A stretch of 64,000 nucleotides of DNA. It comes from Aquimixticola soesokkakensis. GTDB taxonomy: Bacteria > Pseudomonadota > Alphaproteobacteria > Rhodobacterales > Rhodobacteraceae. The notes under the pieces were generated by a model that was given only the letters and a program-made list of their open reading frames with translations, had not been told where the DNA came from and did no database searches. How positions within the stretch are numbered: position 1 is the first letter of the stretch; every line of letters starts with the position of its first letter. Of the stretch, positions 21,305 through 31,327 are shown piece after piece. The stretch covers positions 62,001-126,000 of the forward strand of contig NZ_FWFS01000001.1 in assembly GCF_900172375.1 (NCBI RefSeq). Direction: 5' to 3'. The translations under genes were made by a program, and so were the position numbers.

Positions 21305-22033
21305 TCAGGCGTCCTTCGCAACGCGCGCCAGCACAACAATATCGACACGCGCGGCCCCGCCTTCCAGGCAGACCTGCGTTGCCGCCTCCAAAGTGGCCCC
21401 CGAGGTCAAAACATCATCGACCAGCAAAACCGAACGCCCCTTGAGCAGCGCCTTGCGTTTGGGGTGAGCAATGAAGGCACCGCTGACGTTGGTAAAGCGG
21501 TCCTGCGCAGACATCCCGTGCATCACCGCCGTGGCACGCGGGCGCTGCAACAGATCGGGACAGAATTGCGCCGCCTCCAGACGGGCCACCTGCTGCGCAA
21601 GCAAAGCCGATTGGTTGTAGCCACGCTGTGCAAACCGCACCCAGTGAAGTGGCACGGGCGCCACAAGCGTATCGGGCCGGATCAGCGGTTTGGCCGCGCG
21701 GGTCAGCCAGACTCCCGCAGGCACGGCCAGATCCATCCGGTCGCCATGTTTGAGCCGCAGCACCATTTGCCGTCCCAAATCACGGTAGACCAGCGCAGCC
21801 CGCCCCCGGCCCCAGTTGCGCGGCGTCTGCAGGCAGGCGTCGCATAGATCCCCCGCGCGGGCCTCCCCGACCAAGGGCACGCCACAGCCCTCACACACCA
21901 TCCCGTTCACAAAGGGCATCTGCGCCCAACACGCGCCGCAAAGCGCATTGTCTTGCGCGACCACCGCGTCACAGGCAACACAAGCGGGCGGGTAAATAAG
22001 TCGCATGAGGGAGGTCAGGCCAAAGCTTTGCAT
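21305..22033 (-). CDS. comF: ComF family phosphoribosyltransferase-like protein
   Basis: The 242 residues start with an N-terminal zinc-finger-like region with CxxC pairs (CVACD, CGACW, CEGCG, CDAC at about 18-70). A phosphoribosyltransferase fold follows, with the PRPP motif VLLVDDVLTSGAT near 205-217. ComF is required for uptake of single-stranded DNA in naturally competent bacteria. In Rhodobacter capsulatus, comF-type genes serve recipients of gene transfer agent DNA (family knowledge). No CtrA-type box is visible in the 75-base gap to the divergent methyltransferase gene. Confidence 0.93.
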   Translation of the reverse strand: MQSFGLTSLMRLIYPPACVACDAVVAQDNALCGACWAQMPFVNGMVCEGCGVPLVGEARAGDLCDACLQTPRNWGRGRAALVYRDLGRQMVLRLKHGDRMDLAVPAGVWLTRAAKPLIRPDTLVAPVPLHWVRFAQRGYNQSALLAQQVARLEAAQFCPDLLQRPRATAVMHGMSAQDRFTNVSGAFIAHPKRKALLKGRSVLLVDDVLTSGATLEAATQVCLEGGAARVDIVVLARVAKDA

Positions 22034-22108
22034 TCCCGCGCTCCTCCTCCTAGATAGGGGGCAAGATGCGACGATGACGCCCCTGCCCTAGCCGATACCT
22101 GTGCCATT

Positions 22109-22969
22109 ATGACAACGCGCCCCCCTGACCTGACTGATCGCCCGCGGCTGGAACATGCCCGCAACCGCGCCCGAAAGCGCGGCCTTGCGCTGTTTTTGCA
22201 CGAGGAGGCGCGCACCGAGGTCGAGGATCGCCTCATGATGGTTAACAAAGCGTTTACCGATGTCGCCATCGTCACCGGTTTTCCCGAAGCATGGCGCGAA
22301 AGCTTCCCGAATGCGGTGATTGTCCCCGACGAGGACCATCTGGCGCTGGCGCAGGGACAATTCGATCTGGTGATCCATGCCCTCAGCCTGCATTGGGCAA
22401 ACGATCCCGTTGGCCAGCTGGTGCAAGCGCGCCGCGCTCTGCGCCCGGACGGTCTGTTGATCGCGGCCTGTTTTGGCGGGCAAACGCTTCACGAGCTGCG
22501 CAGCACTCTTGCAGAAACAGAGGTGGCCATCAGCGGCGGGCTTTCGCCGCGCGTTGTGCCGATGGGCGAAATTCGCGACCTTGGCGGCTTGTTGCAGCGT
22601 GCGGGCTTTGCCTTGCCCGTGGCTGATCTGTCGCCGCGCAACGTTTCCTATGCCTCGCTGTTCGATCTGATGCGCGACCTGCGCGCGATGGGGGAAACCA
22701 ATGCGCTGGCGGCCCGCCTGCGCCGCGCGACGCCACGTGCCCTTTTTGCGCAGGCCGCCGCCCTCTACCAAAGCCGCTTCCCCGCGCCAAGCAATCCGGC
22801 GCGCATCGCGGCAACCTTTGATCTGGTGTTTCTCACGGCTTGGGCGCCCGACGAGAGCCAGCAAAAACCTCTGCGGCCGGGATCGGCGCAGGCGCGCCTC
22901 GCGGATGCACTTGGCACCCGCGAGTTGACCTTGCCCAAAAGTGATCCAAATACCCGCCAAACCCCGTAA
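22109..22969 (+). CDS. SAM-dependent methyltransferase-like protein (BioC/NDUFAF5 type)
   Basis: The 286 residues look like a class I methyltransferase related to BioC and the mitochondrial NDUFAF5 protein. The central part carries FDLVIHALSLHWANDPVGQLVQ and LRPDGLLIAACFGG. The usual glycine-rich motif I is poorly conserved (VAIVTGFPEAW), so it may bind SAM weakly or hydroxylate like NDUFAF5; that is inference. An N-terminal RKRGLALFLHEEARTEVEDRL segment is typical of this subgroup. hemH begins 37 bases after its stop codon, so the two may share a transcript. Confidence 0.82.
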   Translation: MTTRPPDLTDRPRLEHARNRARKRGLALFLHEEARTEVEDRLMMVNKAFTDVAIVTGFPEAWRESFPNAVIVPDEDHLALAQGQFDLVIHALSLHWANDPVGQLVQARRALRPDGLLIAACFGGQTLHELRSTLAETEVAISGGLSPRVVPMGEIRDLGGLLQRAGFALPVADLSPRNVSYASLFDLMRDLRAMGETNALAARLRRATPRALFAQAAALYQSRFPAPSNPARIAATFDLVFLTAWAPDESQQKPLRPGSAQARLADALGTRELTLPKSDPNTRQTP

Positions 22970-23006
22970 CAACGCCCACATGCGACGCAAAAGACCGAGG
23001 ACAACC

Positions 23007-24092
23007 ATGCCCACCACGCCGCCCAAACGCCTCGACTCATCTGCCCTTGATGCGACTTGCCCAGCGCATGCGGCTGATGACCACCCGCGCGTTCCAAAGC
23101 AAAAAATCGGGGTTCTTCTGGCAAACCTCGGCACACCCGACGGCACGGATTACTGGTCCATGCGCCGGTATCTTAGCGAATTCCTGTCCGACAAACGGGT
23201 GATCGACTATCCCGCGTGGAAATGGCAACCGATTCTGCAAGGCATCATCCTGTCGATCCGCCCGCAAAAATCGGGCAAAGCCTATGCGTCGATCTGGAAC
23301 AACGAGGCCAACGAAAGCCCGCTTGCCACAATCACGAAAGACCAGACCGCCGCCTTGAGCACCAAGCTGAACGCGGCCTATGGCGGCAAAGTGATGGTTG
23401 ATTACTGCATGCGTTACGGCAATCCGTCGACCAAATCGAAGGTGCGCAAGATGGTGGAACAGGGCTGCACCAAGATCCTGTTTTTCCCGCTCTATCCGCA
23501 ATACGCGGGGGCCACGATCGCCACCGCAAACGATGCGTTTTTCCGCGCGCTGATGGACGAAAGCTGGCAACCTGCCGCGCGCACCGTTGCGCCGTATTTT
23601 GACGATGCGCAATATATCGACGCGCTGGCGCAAAGCGTCGAGCAGGCCTATGCAAAAACGGCGGATAAACCCGACATTCTGGTGTGTTCCTACCACGGTC
23701 TGCCGGAGCGGTATTTGCTGGAAAACGGTGATCCCTATCACTGCCAATGTCACAAAACCACACGTCTTCTCAAAGAACGCCTTGGCTGGGACAACAGCCA
23801 GATCATCACGACCTTCCAGTCGAAATTCGGCCCCGAGGACTGGCTTCAGCCCTACACCGTCGAAGAGGTCGCGCGTCAAGCTCAAGCGGGCAACAAGAAG
23901 ATTGCCGTGATCGCCCCCGCCTTTTCTGCCGATTGCATCGAGACCCTCGAAGAAATCAACGAGGAAATCCGCGAAAGCTTCGAGCACGCGGGCGGCACCC
24001 AGTTCACCTATGTGCCCTGCCTCAACGACACCCCCGCCCATATCGACGCCCTGGCGCGGATCATCGACGACAATCTGCGCGGCTGGATCTAG
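23007..24092 (+). CDS. hemH: Ferrochelatase
   Basis: HemH inserts Fe2+ into protoporphyrin IX, the last step of haem synthesis. The 361 residues begin with a variable leader, then KIGVLLANLGTPDGTDYWSMRRYL. The invariant metal-site His230 lies in YHGLPERYL, and FQSKFGPEDWLQPYT and PAFSADCIETLEEI follow. The start at 23007 is chosen because GAGGA lies about 7 bases before the ATG. An earlier in-frame start at 22941 would overlap the methyltransferase gene by 29 bases and add non-conserved residues. A convergent terminator follows. Confidence 0.97.
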   Translation: MPTTPPKRLDSSALDATCPAHAADDHPRVPKQKIGVLLANLGTPDGTDYWSMRRYLSEFLSDKRVIDYPAWKWQPILQGIILSIRPQKSGKAYASIWNNEANESPLATITKDQTAALSTKLNAAYGGKVMVDYCMRYGNPSTKSKVRKMVEQGCTKILFFPLYPQYAGATIATANDAFFRALMDESWQPAARTVAPYFDDAQYIDALAQSVEQAYAKTADKPDILVCSYHGLPERYLLENGDPYHCQCHKTTRLLKERLGWDNSQIITTFQSKFGPEDWLQPYTVEEVARQAQAGNKKIAVIAPAFSADCIETLEEINEEIRESFEHAGGTQFTYVPCLNDTPAHIDALARIIDDNLRGWI

Positions 24093-24124
24093 GCCACGGG
24101 CCGCAATCCCCCGCAATTCCATAG

Positions 24125-24157
24125 AAAAAGAGCGGTGTCTTGCGGCACCGCTCTTTT
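24125..24157. terminator. Bidirectional terminator between hemH and the 60-residue gene
   Basis: AAAGAGCGGTG pairs with CACCGCTCTTT over an 8-base loop. T-runs on one side and A-runs on the other allow termination from both directions. Confidence 0.88.
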
Positions 24158-24182
24158 CGATCTTGTCGCTGGAAAGCGTGGC

Positions 24183-24365
24183 TTAGTTCGACATTGCCGC
24201 GGCAACGAGGGCCACGATCAACAGCGGAACAACATAGCCACCTGCGGACGAGGCGGCCGTTTCTTCGATGATAACCGGAGCTTCCATGACAGGTGCTTCA
24301 TAGCCACCAGCAAAGGCGGACGATGCGGCAACCGAGAACAGAGCGGCGGCGGCGAGCTTTTTCAT
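24183..24365 (-). CDS. Small exported membrane protein (60 aa) next to hemH
   Basis: The short protein has a clear Sec signal peptide, MKKLAAAALFSVAASSAFAG. An acidic Pro/Glu stretch (YEAPVMEAPVIIEE) and a C-terminal transmembrane helix (YVVPLLIVALVAAA) ending MSN follow. GGAGG lies 7 bases before the ATG at 24365. The longer open frame (to 24458) would run through the promoter and is rejected. From memory, similar short proteins sit beside hemH in other Rhodobacteraceae, but I know of no function. It is convergent with hemH and has its own promoter, so co-regulation with haem synthesis is only a guess. Confidence 0.78.
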   Translation of the reverse strand: MKKLAAAALFSVAASSAFAGGYEAPVMEAPVIIEETAASSAGGYVVPLLIVALVAAAMSN

Positions 24366-24428
24366 AATAGTCCTCCAAGACACCCGCACTCGTACGATTC
24401 GAGGCGGAAAATGATGAGTTCGTACGAT

Positions 24429-24458
24429 TTTATATGAGCCAGCGAAAAATAATTGCAA
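24429..24458 (-). promoter_or_regulatory. Promoter of the 60-residue membrane protein
   Basis: On the minus strand TTGCAA (24453-24458) and TATAAA (24429-24434) are 18 bases apart, a good sigma-70 layout. The -35 overlaps the palindrome TGCAAA-CA-TTTGCA (24454-24467), a likely operator for an unknown regulator. Two CGTACGATT copies lie in the predicted leader. Confidence 0.55.
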
Positions 24459-24500
24459 ACATTTGCACGGGTTTTAGGCGCAACTGCACAGAGGTTGTCG

Positions 24501-25118
24501 TCAAATTAGCAACACTTGTGTGCCCACTTTGGCCAATCCGAAAAGCTGCGCGATATGCTCGTTATAGAGTCCGATACAGCCGTTGGACGACCGACGCCCG
24601 ATCTTGCGCGTGTCATGGGTGCCGTGGATTCGGTAATATTGCCAGCTCAGGTAAAGCGCGTGTGTGCCCAACGGATTGTTGGGGCCGGGGCCGACGAATT
24701 CCGGCCATTCGGGATTGCGAATGCGCATCGCCGGTGTGGGCGACCAGCTTGGGCCTTCGACCTTGCGGATGATTTCCGTGCGCCCGCGCCGCGTCAGATC
24801 ATCCGTCAACGGCACAGAGGTCGGGAACAATTTGTAGGTCAGCCCGTCCTCGGACCAGTAGTGCAGCGCGCGCGAGGTGATATCGACCAGCACGGCCCCG
24901 TTTTTGAGCGAGCTGAAATAGGGCTGCCATTCGAGCGAGCGAAAGGACGAAATGTTGTGCCGGATCGTCGCGTTCAATTCGGAGTCCATCTCGGTGGAAT
25001 TGGCGGCGGTGGTTTCGCCGCTGACCTGCGCCAAGGCGGGCGTCGCCAGACCAACACCGGTCAGGGTTGTCGCAGCCAGAAAGGCGCGGCGGTCGAGGGA
25101 TTTGGGCGCAGGTGCCAT
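24501..25118 (-). CDS. L,D-transpeptidase (YkuD) with Tat-like signal
   Basis: The 205-residue exported enzyme should form 3-3 cross-links in peptidoglycan or attach proteins to it. The N-terminus LDRRAFLAATTLTG, followed by a hydrophobic stretch and LAQ, resembles a twin-arginine signal (about 1-31). The YkuD motif runs from His165 (IHGTHDTRK) to the nucleophile Cys181 (RSSNGCIGLYNEH). The protein ends VGTQVLLI, the usual last beta-strand. It is one of two L,D-transpeptidases within 2 kb and is divergent from the CAP lipoprotein gene. Confidence 0.92.
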   Translation of the reverse strand: MAPAPKSLDRRAFLAATTLTGVGLATPALAQVSGETTAANSTEMDSELNATIRHNISSFRSLEWQPYFSSLKNGAVLVDITSRALHYWSEDGLTYKLFPTSVPLTDDLTRRGRTEIIRKVEGPSWSPTPAMRIRNPEWPEFVGPGPNNPLGTHALYLSWQYYRIHGTHDTRKIGRRSSNGCIGLYNEHIAQLFGLAKVGTQVLLI

Positions 25119-25289
25119 TGCGGTAACTCCGATGTAAACTCAGATCACAGATACGTCAGCCTTTACTCCCTTGCAGACCCTCTCGCAAATCAAACTAACG
25201 TCAATCCGGCAATTGTGATCCCGATCCCATTTGCTCCGCCGCCACTTTCGCGCTAGGCAAATGGGAAAGTTTTGTCCAAAGGACCCAAG

Positions 25290-25838
25290 ATGACGCGTTT
25301 TTCCTATCTGCTTTCGGTTGGCCTCTTGGCGCTTGCGGCCTGTGGCACACCCTCGGCCCCTCTCGTTGGCACCGACGGCAAGCCCCTGCCCAGACTCTAC
25401 AAAATCAATGATCGTGATTCTGCTGCGATCGAATACCGGATGCTCGATTCGGTGAACGTGTTGCGCCAGTCGGCAGGTGCGCCCCCCGTGCAACTGAACG
25501 CGCAACTGAACGCCGCCGCCGCGACCCATTCGCGCGATATGTCGGTGCAAAACCGTCCATGGCACTTTGGCTCTGACGGCTCGTCGCCCATCGATCGCGT
25601 GCGCCGCGCAGGCTATGCGGGTGTGATGCTGGGCGAAAATATTTCCGAAACCTACGAGACCGAACTGGAAACGCTATCGGCTTGGATGCAAGCGCCCGAT
25701 ACGCGCTCGATCATCCTGGATCGCAACGCAACCGACCTTGGCTTTGCGTGGTATCAAGAAGCCAGCGGCAAAATCTGGTGGACGCTCGTTCTGGGTGGCC
25801 CCTCCGGCGTGACGCAAACCATGGCCCTCGCGCAATAA
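25290..25838 (+). CDS. CAP/SCP-domain lipoprotein
   Basis: The 182-residue protein has a lipoprotein signal with lipobox LAAC (Cys18), so it is membrane-anchored. A CAP (SCP/PR-1/YkwD-like) domain covers about 45-178. It shows MLDSVNVLRQSAGAPP, the conserved His of AAATHSRDMSVQN, WHFGSDGSSPIDRVRRAGY, GENIS and a terminal WWTLVLG strand. Bacterial CAP proteins are poorly understood; some act on or bind the cell wall. The ATG at 25290 with AAGGA upstream is preferred over a TTG six codons earlier. Its neighbours on both sides are L,D-transpeptidases, which supports an envelope role. Confidence 0.88.
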   Translation: MTRFSYLLSVGLLALAACGTPSAPLVGTDGKPLPRLYKINDRDSAAIEYRMLDSVNVLRQSAGAPPVQLNAQLNAAAATHSRDMSVQNRPWHFGSDGSSPIDRVRRAGYAGVMLGENISETYETELETLSAWMQAPDTRSIILDRNATDLGFAWYQEASGKIWWTLVLGGPSGVTQTMALAQ

Positions 25839-25860
25839 GCGAAGCCGCTCAAAGCCTCAA

Positions 25861-25884
25861 AAAAGGGGCCAATCGGCCCCTTTT
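25861..25884. terminator. Bidirectional terminator between CAP lipoprotein and second L,D-transpeptidase
   Basis: AAAAGGGGCC pairs with GGCCCCTTTT over a 4-base loop, with A- and T-runs on the two sides. Confidence 0.88.
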
Positions 25885-25895
25885 CGTTTTGCAAG

Positions 25896-26390
25896 CTACG
25901 GCCAGATGTCGATCTGCACGCCCAAAGGCACCATCGCATAGATTTCCTCGATCTCCGCATCGGTCACGGCGATACAGCCCGCTGTCCAGTCGTTGCCCAA
26001 ACCCAGATGTTTGTTGGCTTGGCCGTGGATGAAAATATCCCCGCCCGGATTTTGACCGAGCGCTGCTGCGCGGGCCACGTCTTCCTTGTTGGGATACGAA
26101 ATCCCGATCGACAGGTGATAGGCAGAATTGGGATTGCGCCGGTCGATGAAATAGCTGCCCTCGGGCGTTTTGCCATCGCCGACGAACTGCTTGGCGCCCA
26201 CAGGATTGCCACCCAGACCGATCTTGTATTCCTTGATCACCTCGGCCCCGTGCAGGATGTAAAGCCGACGCTTTTCCTTGTAGATCACCAACCGTGTGAC
26301 CTGAGGCCCGTAGTAGGGTTTGATCCGCCGCCCACATGCCGAAAGCGCAGCAAGGGCGATCCCCGCAAGAAAGGTCCGTTTGTTCAACAT
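25896..26390 (-). CDS. L,D-transpeptidase lipoprotein (YkuD/ErfK type)
   Basis: The 164-residue protein has a lipobox LSAC with Cys19 as the lipid-modified residue. A YkuD domain follows (VTRLVIYKEKRRLYIL, PEGSYFIDRRNPNSAYHLS), with catalytic His122 in IFIHGQ and nucleophile Cys139 in DWTAGCIAVTDAEIEE. The last strand is GVQIDIWP. It is the terminal gene of a long minus-strand run and lies 92 bases after the RlmD-type methyltransferase. It differs from the Tat-exported copy at 24.5 kb in anchoring and motif, so the two are not recent duplicates. Confidence 0.93.
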   Translation of the reverse strand: MLNKRTFLAGIALAALSACGRRIKPYYGPQVTRLVIYKEKRRLYILHGAEVIKEYKIGLGGNPVGAKQFVGDGKTPEGSYFIDRRNPNSAYHLSIGISYPNKEDVARAAALGQNPGGDIFIHGQANKHLGLGNDWTAGCIAVTDAEIEEIYAMVPLGVQIDIWP

Positions 26391-26482
26391 GAAACACTGC
26401 CCGTGTTATGACGCCCATTCGGGCTTTGTAGCTCTATACCTCAAATCGGGGCGCTGACGGAAGGAAAACTCTCGCCCCCCGT

Positions 26483-27693
26483 TCACAGCCTTGTGAACGT
26501 CGCTGCCGCCTCGATATGCGGGGACCAGCGGAATTGATCGACGACGATCAGATCCGAGATGCTGTAGCCCGCGTCGATCAGGATCTTGCTGTCGCGCGCG
26601 AAGGTCACGGGATTGCAGGACACGGACACGACTTTGGACACCTTGCTGTGCGCCAGCTCTTCGACCTGCGCTTCGCATCCCGCGCGCGGCGGATCAAGAA
26701 CCACGGCGTTGAATTTATCCAGCTCATCGGGCAGCAGCGGGCGGCGGAACAGATCGCGCGCCTCTGTGGTGACCAGCTTGAGGCCCGGCGCGGCACGCCA
26801 ACCGCGATCCAGCGCGCTCAACATCGCGGCCTCGCTTTCGACCGCGTGGATTTCGGCGCCCTCGGCCAGAGGCAGGGAAAATGTGCCGCATCCCGCAAAC
26901 AGATCGGCGATCTTTTTGGATTTGCCCACGGCCTGCCGCACATAGGCCAGCAAAGCCGCCTCGCCCTCATGTGTCGCCTGCAAGAACGCGCCCGCAGGCG
27001 GGATCACCGTTGCACGGCCAAACCGCTGGATCGGCGCGTCCTGCGCGATTTGCTCGCCATCCCAATACAGACGCGTAAGGCCGAATGTTCCCACCACTTC
27101 CGACAGACCGATGCGCAGCGCCTGATCCAGGGGCTTGCCACCGCGCACAGCCACATCAGCCCCGCGTTCGGTTTCAATCACGGCAAGCGACATTTCCGCC
27201 TTGCGCGATGCCCCTGCGGCCACCAGCGCCTCAAGGGCTGGCAAGGCGGCCATGATTGCGGGCGACATGATGCGGCAATCGGGAACCTCCACGATCGTGC
27301 CGGACGCACGGCCATGCAGACCAACCAGCACGCCTTTTTTCGTGCGCCGACCGGAAAACACCGCCCGCCGGCGCGACCGCTCTGGCGAGGTGTCGATGCG
27401 CGCCACCGCGATGTCGATCCCATGCGCCGAAAGGGCCGCGCGCACCACATCGGATTTCCAGCTGGCGACAAACGGATCGGAGGCATGCTGCAACGAACAG
27501 CCCCCGCAGGCGCGAAAATGCCGACACGGCGCGCTGACGCGATCTTCGGAGGGGCGCAGAATCCGCGGAGTCTCCATGCGATCGCCGGTGACCTCGCCCG
27601 CGACCAATTCGCCCGGAAGCGTGAGCGGCACAAACACCGGACCTTTCGCAATCCCGTCGCCCAAATGGCCCAGCCGTTCGATCACCAATTCGC

Positions 27694-27697
<4 letters not shown>
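26483..27697 (-). CDS. Class I SAM-dependent RNA methyltransferase (RlmD/RumA-TrmA family)
   Basis: The 404-residue enzyme should make 5-methyluridine in rRNA or tRNA. It starts with a short TRAM-like segment (VIERLGHLGDGIA). Iron-sulfur cluster cysteines lie in CRHFRACGGCSLQ, with a fourth Cys in VPDCRIMS. The SAM motif DLFAGCGTFSLPLA, the catalytic region DPPRAGCEAQVEEL and the nucleophile Cys in VVSVSCNPVTFARD follow. Alphaproteobacterial members vary in target, so I do not choose rlmD over rlmC or trmA. Its start overlaps the ABC exporter stop by four bases. Confidence 0.9.
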
Positions 27698-29544
<1,847 letters not shown>

Positions 29545-29604
29545 TCCAAGCGGGCTCTGTCACAAAGGTGCGATCAGAAGGCATCAAGAGAGCCGCATGG
29601 CAGA

Positions 29605-30732
29605 TCAGGCGAGCAGCTGCCCTTTGGTAAGGGTGAAACTGCTTTTAATCCAAGCCATTTCAAGATCACGAAGCCGCGCGCCAATCGCAGCGCCGCTAAG
29701 AACAGGGTCTAAATCGGCGGCTTTGACCGGAAACCGGGAGGCAGCACCCAATGCAACTGCGTGCCTGTCCGCAGGCAGCGACGGAATTTCCAAAAGCGCA
29801 CAGCGCAGGTCCAGCGCCACGCGCGCCTGCGCGGCCCCCAAGCGATAGCCCAACTCCCCCGCCGACATCGTGCCCACCGCCGCGTCGCGCAACATGTGCA
29901 ACCGTTTGCTCTGCGCGCGGCTCAAACGCAACTGCGACACGTCACCGCCCAGCGCCGCCAGCCGCGCCACCGCATCCGGCTGCGACAGATGGCAAAAGCG
30001 AAAGAAGGCCTCCAGTGTTGCGCCTGCGAGGACCCGTGTCAAAACGCCGCTTTGCATCATCGCGCCCAGCGCGGTTTGAGGCTGGGGCGCCGCCAGAAGT
30101 TTCACAATCTCCGCTGTGACCCGCTCGCTCGAAAGCGTCTCCAACCCGGCGCTATGGGCCGCACAGGCTGCAAGCCCCTCGGCGTCAACGCCCTGCTGGG
30201 GGTCGCCATACCAGGCGAAAAACCGGAAAAACCGCAGGATGCGCAGATAGTCCTCGCGGATCCGCCCCGATGGATCGCCCACAAAGCGCACAATCCGCGC
30301 CTGCAGATCGTCCAATCCGCCAAGCGGGTCGATCACCTGCCCCTGTGCATCGGCATAAAGCGCGTTCATCGTGAAATCGCGCCGCATCGCGTCCTGCGCA
30401 AGACTGTCGCAAAAGGCCACGGTCGCACGCCGCCCGTCGGTATGCACGTCACGCCGGAAGGTGGTCACTTCAAAGGGCTGACCCTCGGAAACGACCGTCA
30501 CCGTGCCGTGGTCAAGCCCCGTCGGGACGACTTTCAAACCCGCCTTTTGCGCAAGTTGGCACACGGTTTGCGGCACAAGAGACGTGGCAATATCAATATC
30601 GCTGACCGGCGCGCCAAGCAGCGCGTTTCGCACGCAGCCCCCGACGAAATAGGCCTGCCCCGCAGGTGCAAGCGCAGCCATCACCGCCATGCTGCGCGGA
30701 TCGCGAATCCAGTCTGCCTCAATTCTGATCAT
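29605..30732 (-). CDS. cca: CCA tRNA nucleotidyltransferase
   Basis: The enzyme adds or repairs the 3'-CCA end of tRNA. The 375 residues contain the class II nucleotidyltransferase head YFVGGCVRNALLG and the catalytic DIDIAT aspartates (about 30-50), TTFRRDVHTDGRRATVAFCDS, and the ERxxxE-like helical neck. The C-terminal body is shorter and diverged. Related poly(A) polymerases share the fold, but the ERVTAEIVKLL region and size fit the CCA-adding type seen in Rhodobacterales. Its start overlaps the CoA pyrophosphatase gene by 14 bases. Confidence 0.92.
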   Translation of the reverse strand: MIRIEADWIRDPRSMAVMAALAPAGQAYFVGGCVRNALLGAPVSDIDIATSLVPQTVCQLAQKAGLKVVPTGLDHGTVTVVSEGQPFEVTTFRRDVHTDGRRATVAFCDSLAQDAMRRDFTMNALYADAQGQVIDPLGGLDDLQARIVRFVGDPSGRIREDYLRILRFFRFFAWYGDPQQGVDAEGLAACAAHSAGLETLSSERVTAEIVKLLAAPQPQTALGAMMQSGVLTRVLAGATLEAFFRFCHLSQPDAVARLAALGGDVSQLRLSRAQSKRLHMLRDAAVGTMSAGELGYRLGAAQARVALDLRCALLEIPSLPADRHAVALGAASRFPVKAADLDPVLSGAAIGARLRDLEMAWIKSSFTLTKGQLLA

Positions 30733-31327
30733 GCGCGATCAGGTCTGCCAGCCCCTTCAGGATGCGCGCGGTCGCGCCCCAGATGTAATAGGGACCCCAA
30801 GGCACGGTGTAATATTCCCGCCGTTGCCCCCGCCACAGGCGGCCTTCGATGCGATAGTTGTCGAGATTGGCAAGATGGGCGAGCGGGACACGGAACACTT
30901 CTGCCACTTCCCCCACCTCGGCGCGGCTGTCAAACGCGTCTGCGATCCAGCCCACAACCGGCACCATCCGAAAGCCGGTCACGGTGACATGACTGGCGAG
31001 CGTGCCCAGAACTTCAACCTGTCCCAGCGGTAGGCCGATTTCCTCCCATGCCTCGCGCAAGGCAGCGGCGGTGGGGGTCGCGTCTTCGGGATCAACCTTG
31101 CCGCCGGGAAAGGCGATCTGACCGGGGTGGTGTTTCAAGGCAGAGGAGCGTTTCGTCAGGATCACGTCGATCCCATCCGCACCGGCAATCAGCGGCACCA
31201 GAACCGCCGCCGCGCGCAAATCGGTTTTGGGCGGCGAAACCGCAGGGTTCAGATCAAAATCGGTGGTCTGCGATCCGGCATGTGCAATGGCATGCCGGAT
31301 CGCGCCAAGATCAACTGTCTGCGTCAT
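30719..31327 (-). CDS. CoA pyrophosphatase-type Nudix hydrolase
   Basis: The 202-residue protein carries the Nudix box (GGKVDPEDATPTAAALREAW then EEIG) preceded by the NUDT7/YeaB signature LTKRSSALKHHPGQIAFPGG. That signature identifies coenzyme A pyrophosphatases, which split CoA into 4'-phosphopantetheine and adenosine diphosphate. The ATG at 31327 gives MTQTVDLGAI and overlaps the hslO end by 17 bases. A longer frame would only duplicate the RPKRI repeat antisense to hslO coding. It belongs to the hslO-nudix-cca run. Confidence 0.9.
   Translation of the reverse strand: MTQTVDLGAIRHAIAHAGSQTTDFDLNPAVSPPKTDLRAAAVLVPLIAGADGIDVILTKRSSALKHHPGQIAFPGGKVDPEDATPTAAALREAWEEIGLPLGQVEVLGTLASHVTVTGFRMVPVVGWIADAFDSRAEVGEVAEVFRVPLAHLANLDNYRIEGRLWRGQRREYYTVPWGPYYIWGATARILKGLADLIAHDQN

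Noticed and set aside
26391-26482. Possible RNA gene in the 92-base gap after the RlmD-type methyltransferase
   Set aside because: No tRNA cloverleaf or other known RNA pattern could be drawn; it looks like ordinary spacer.
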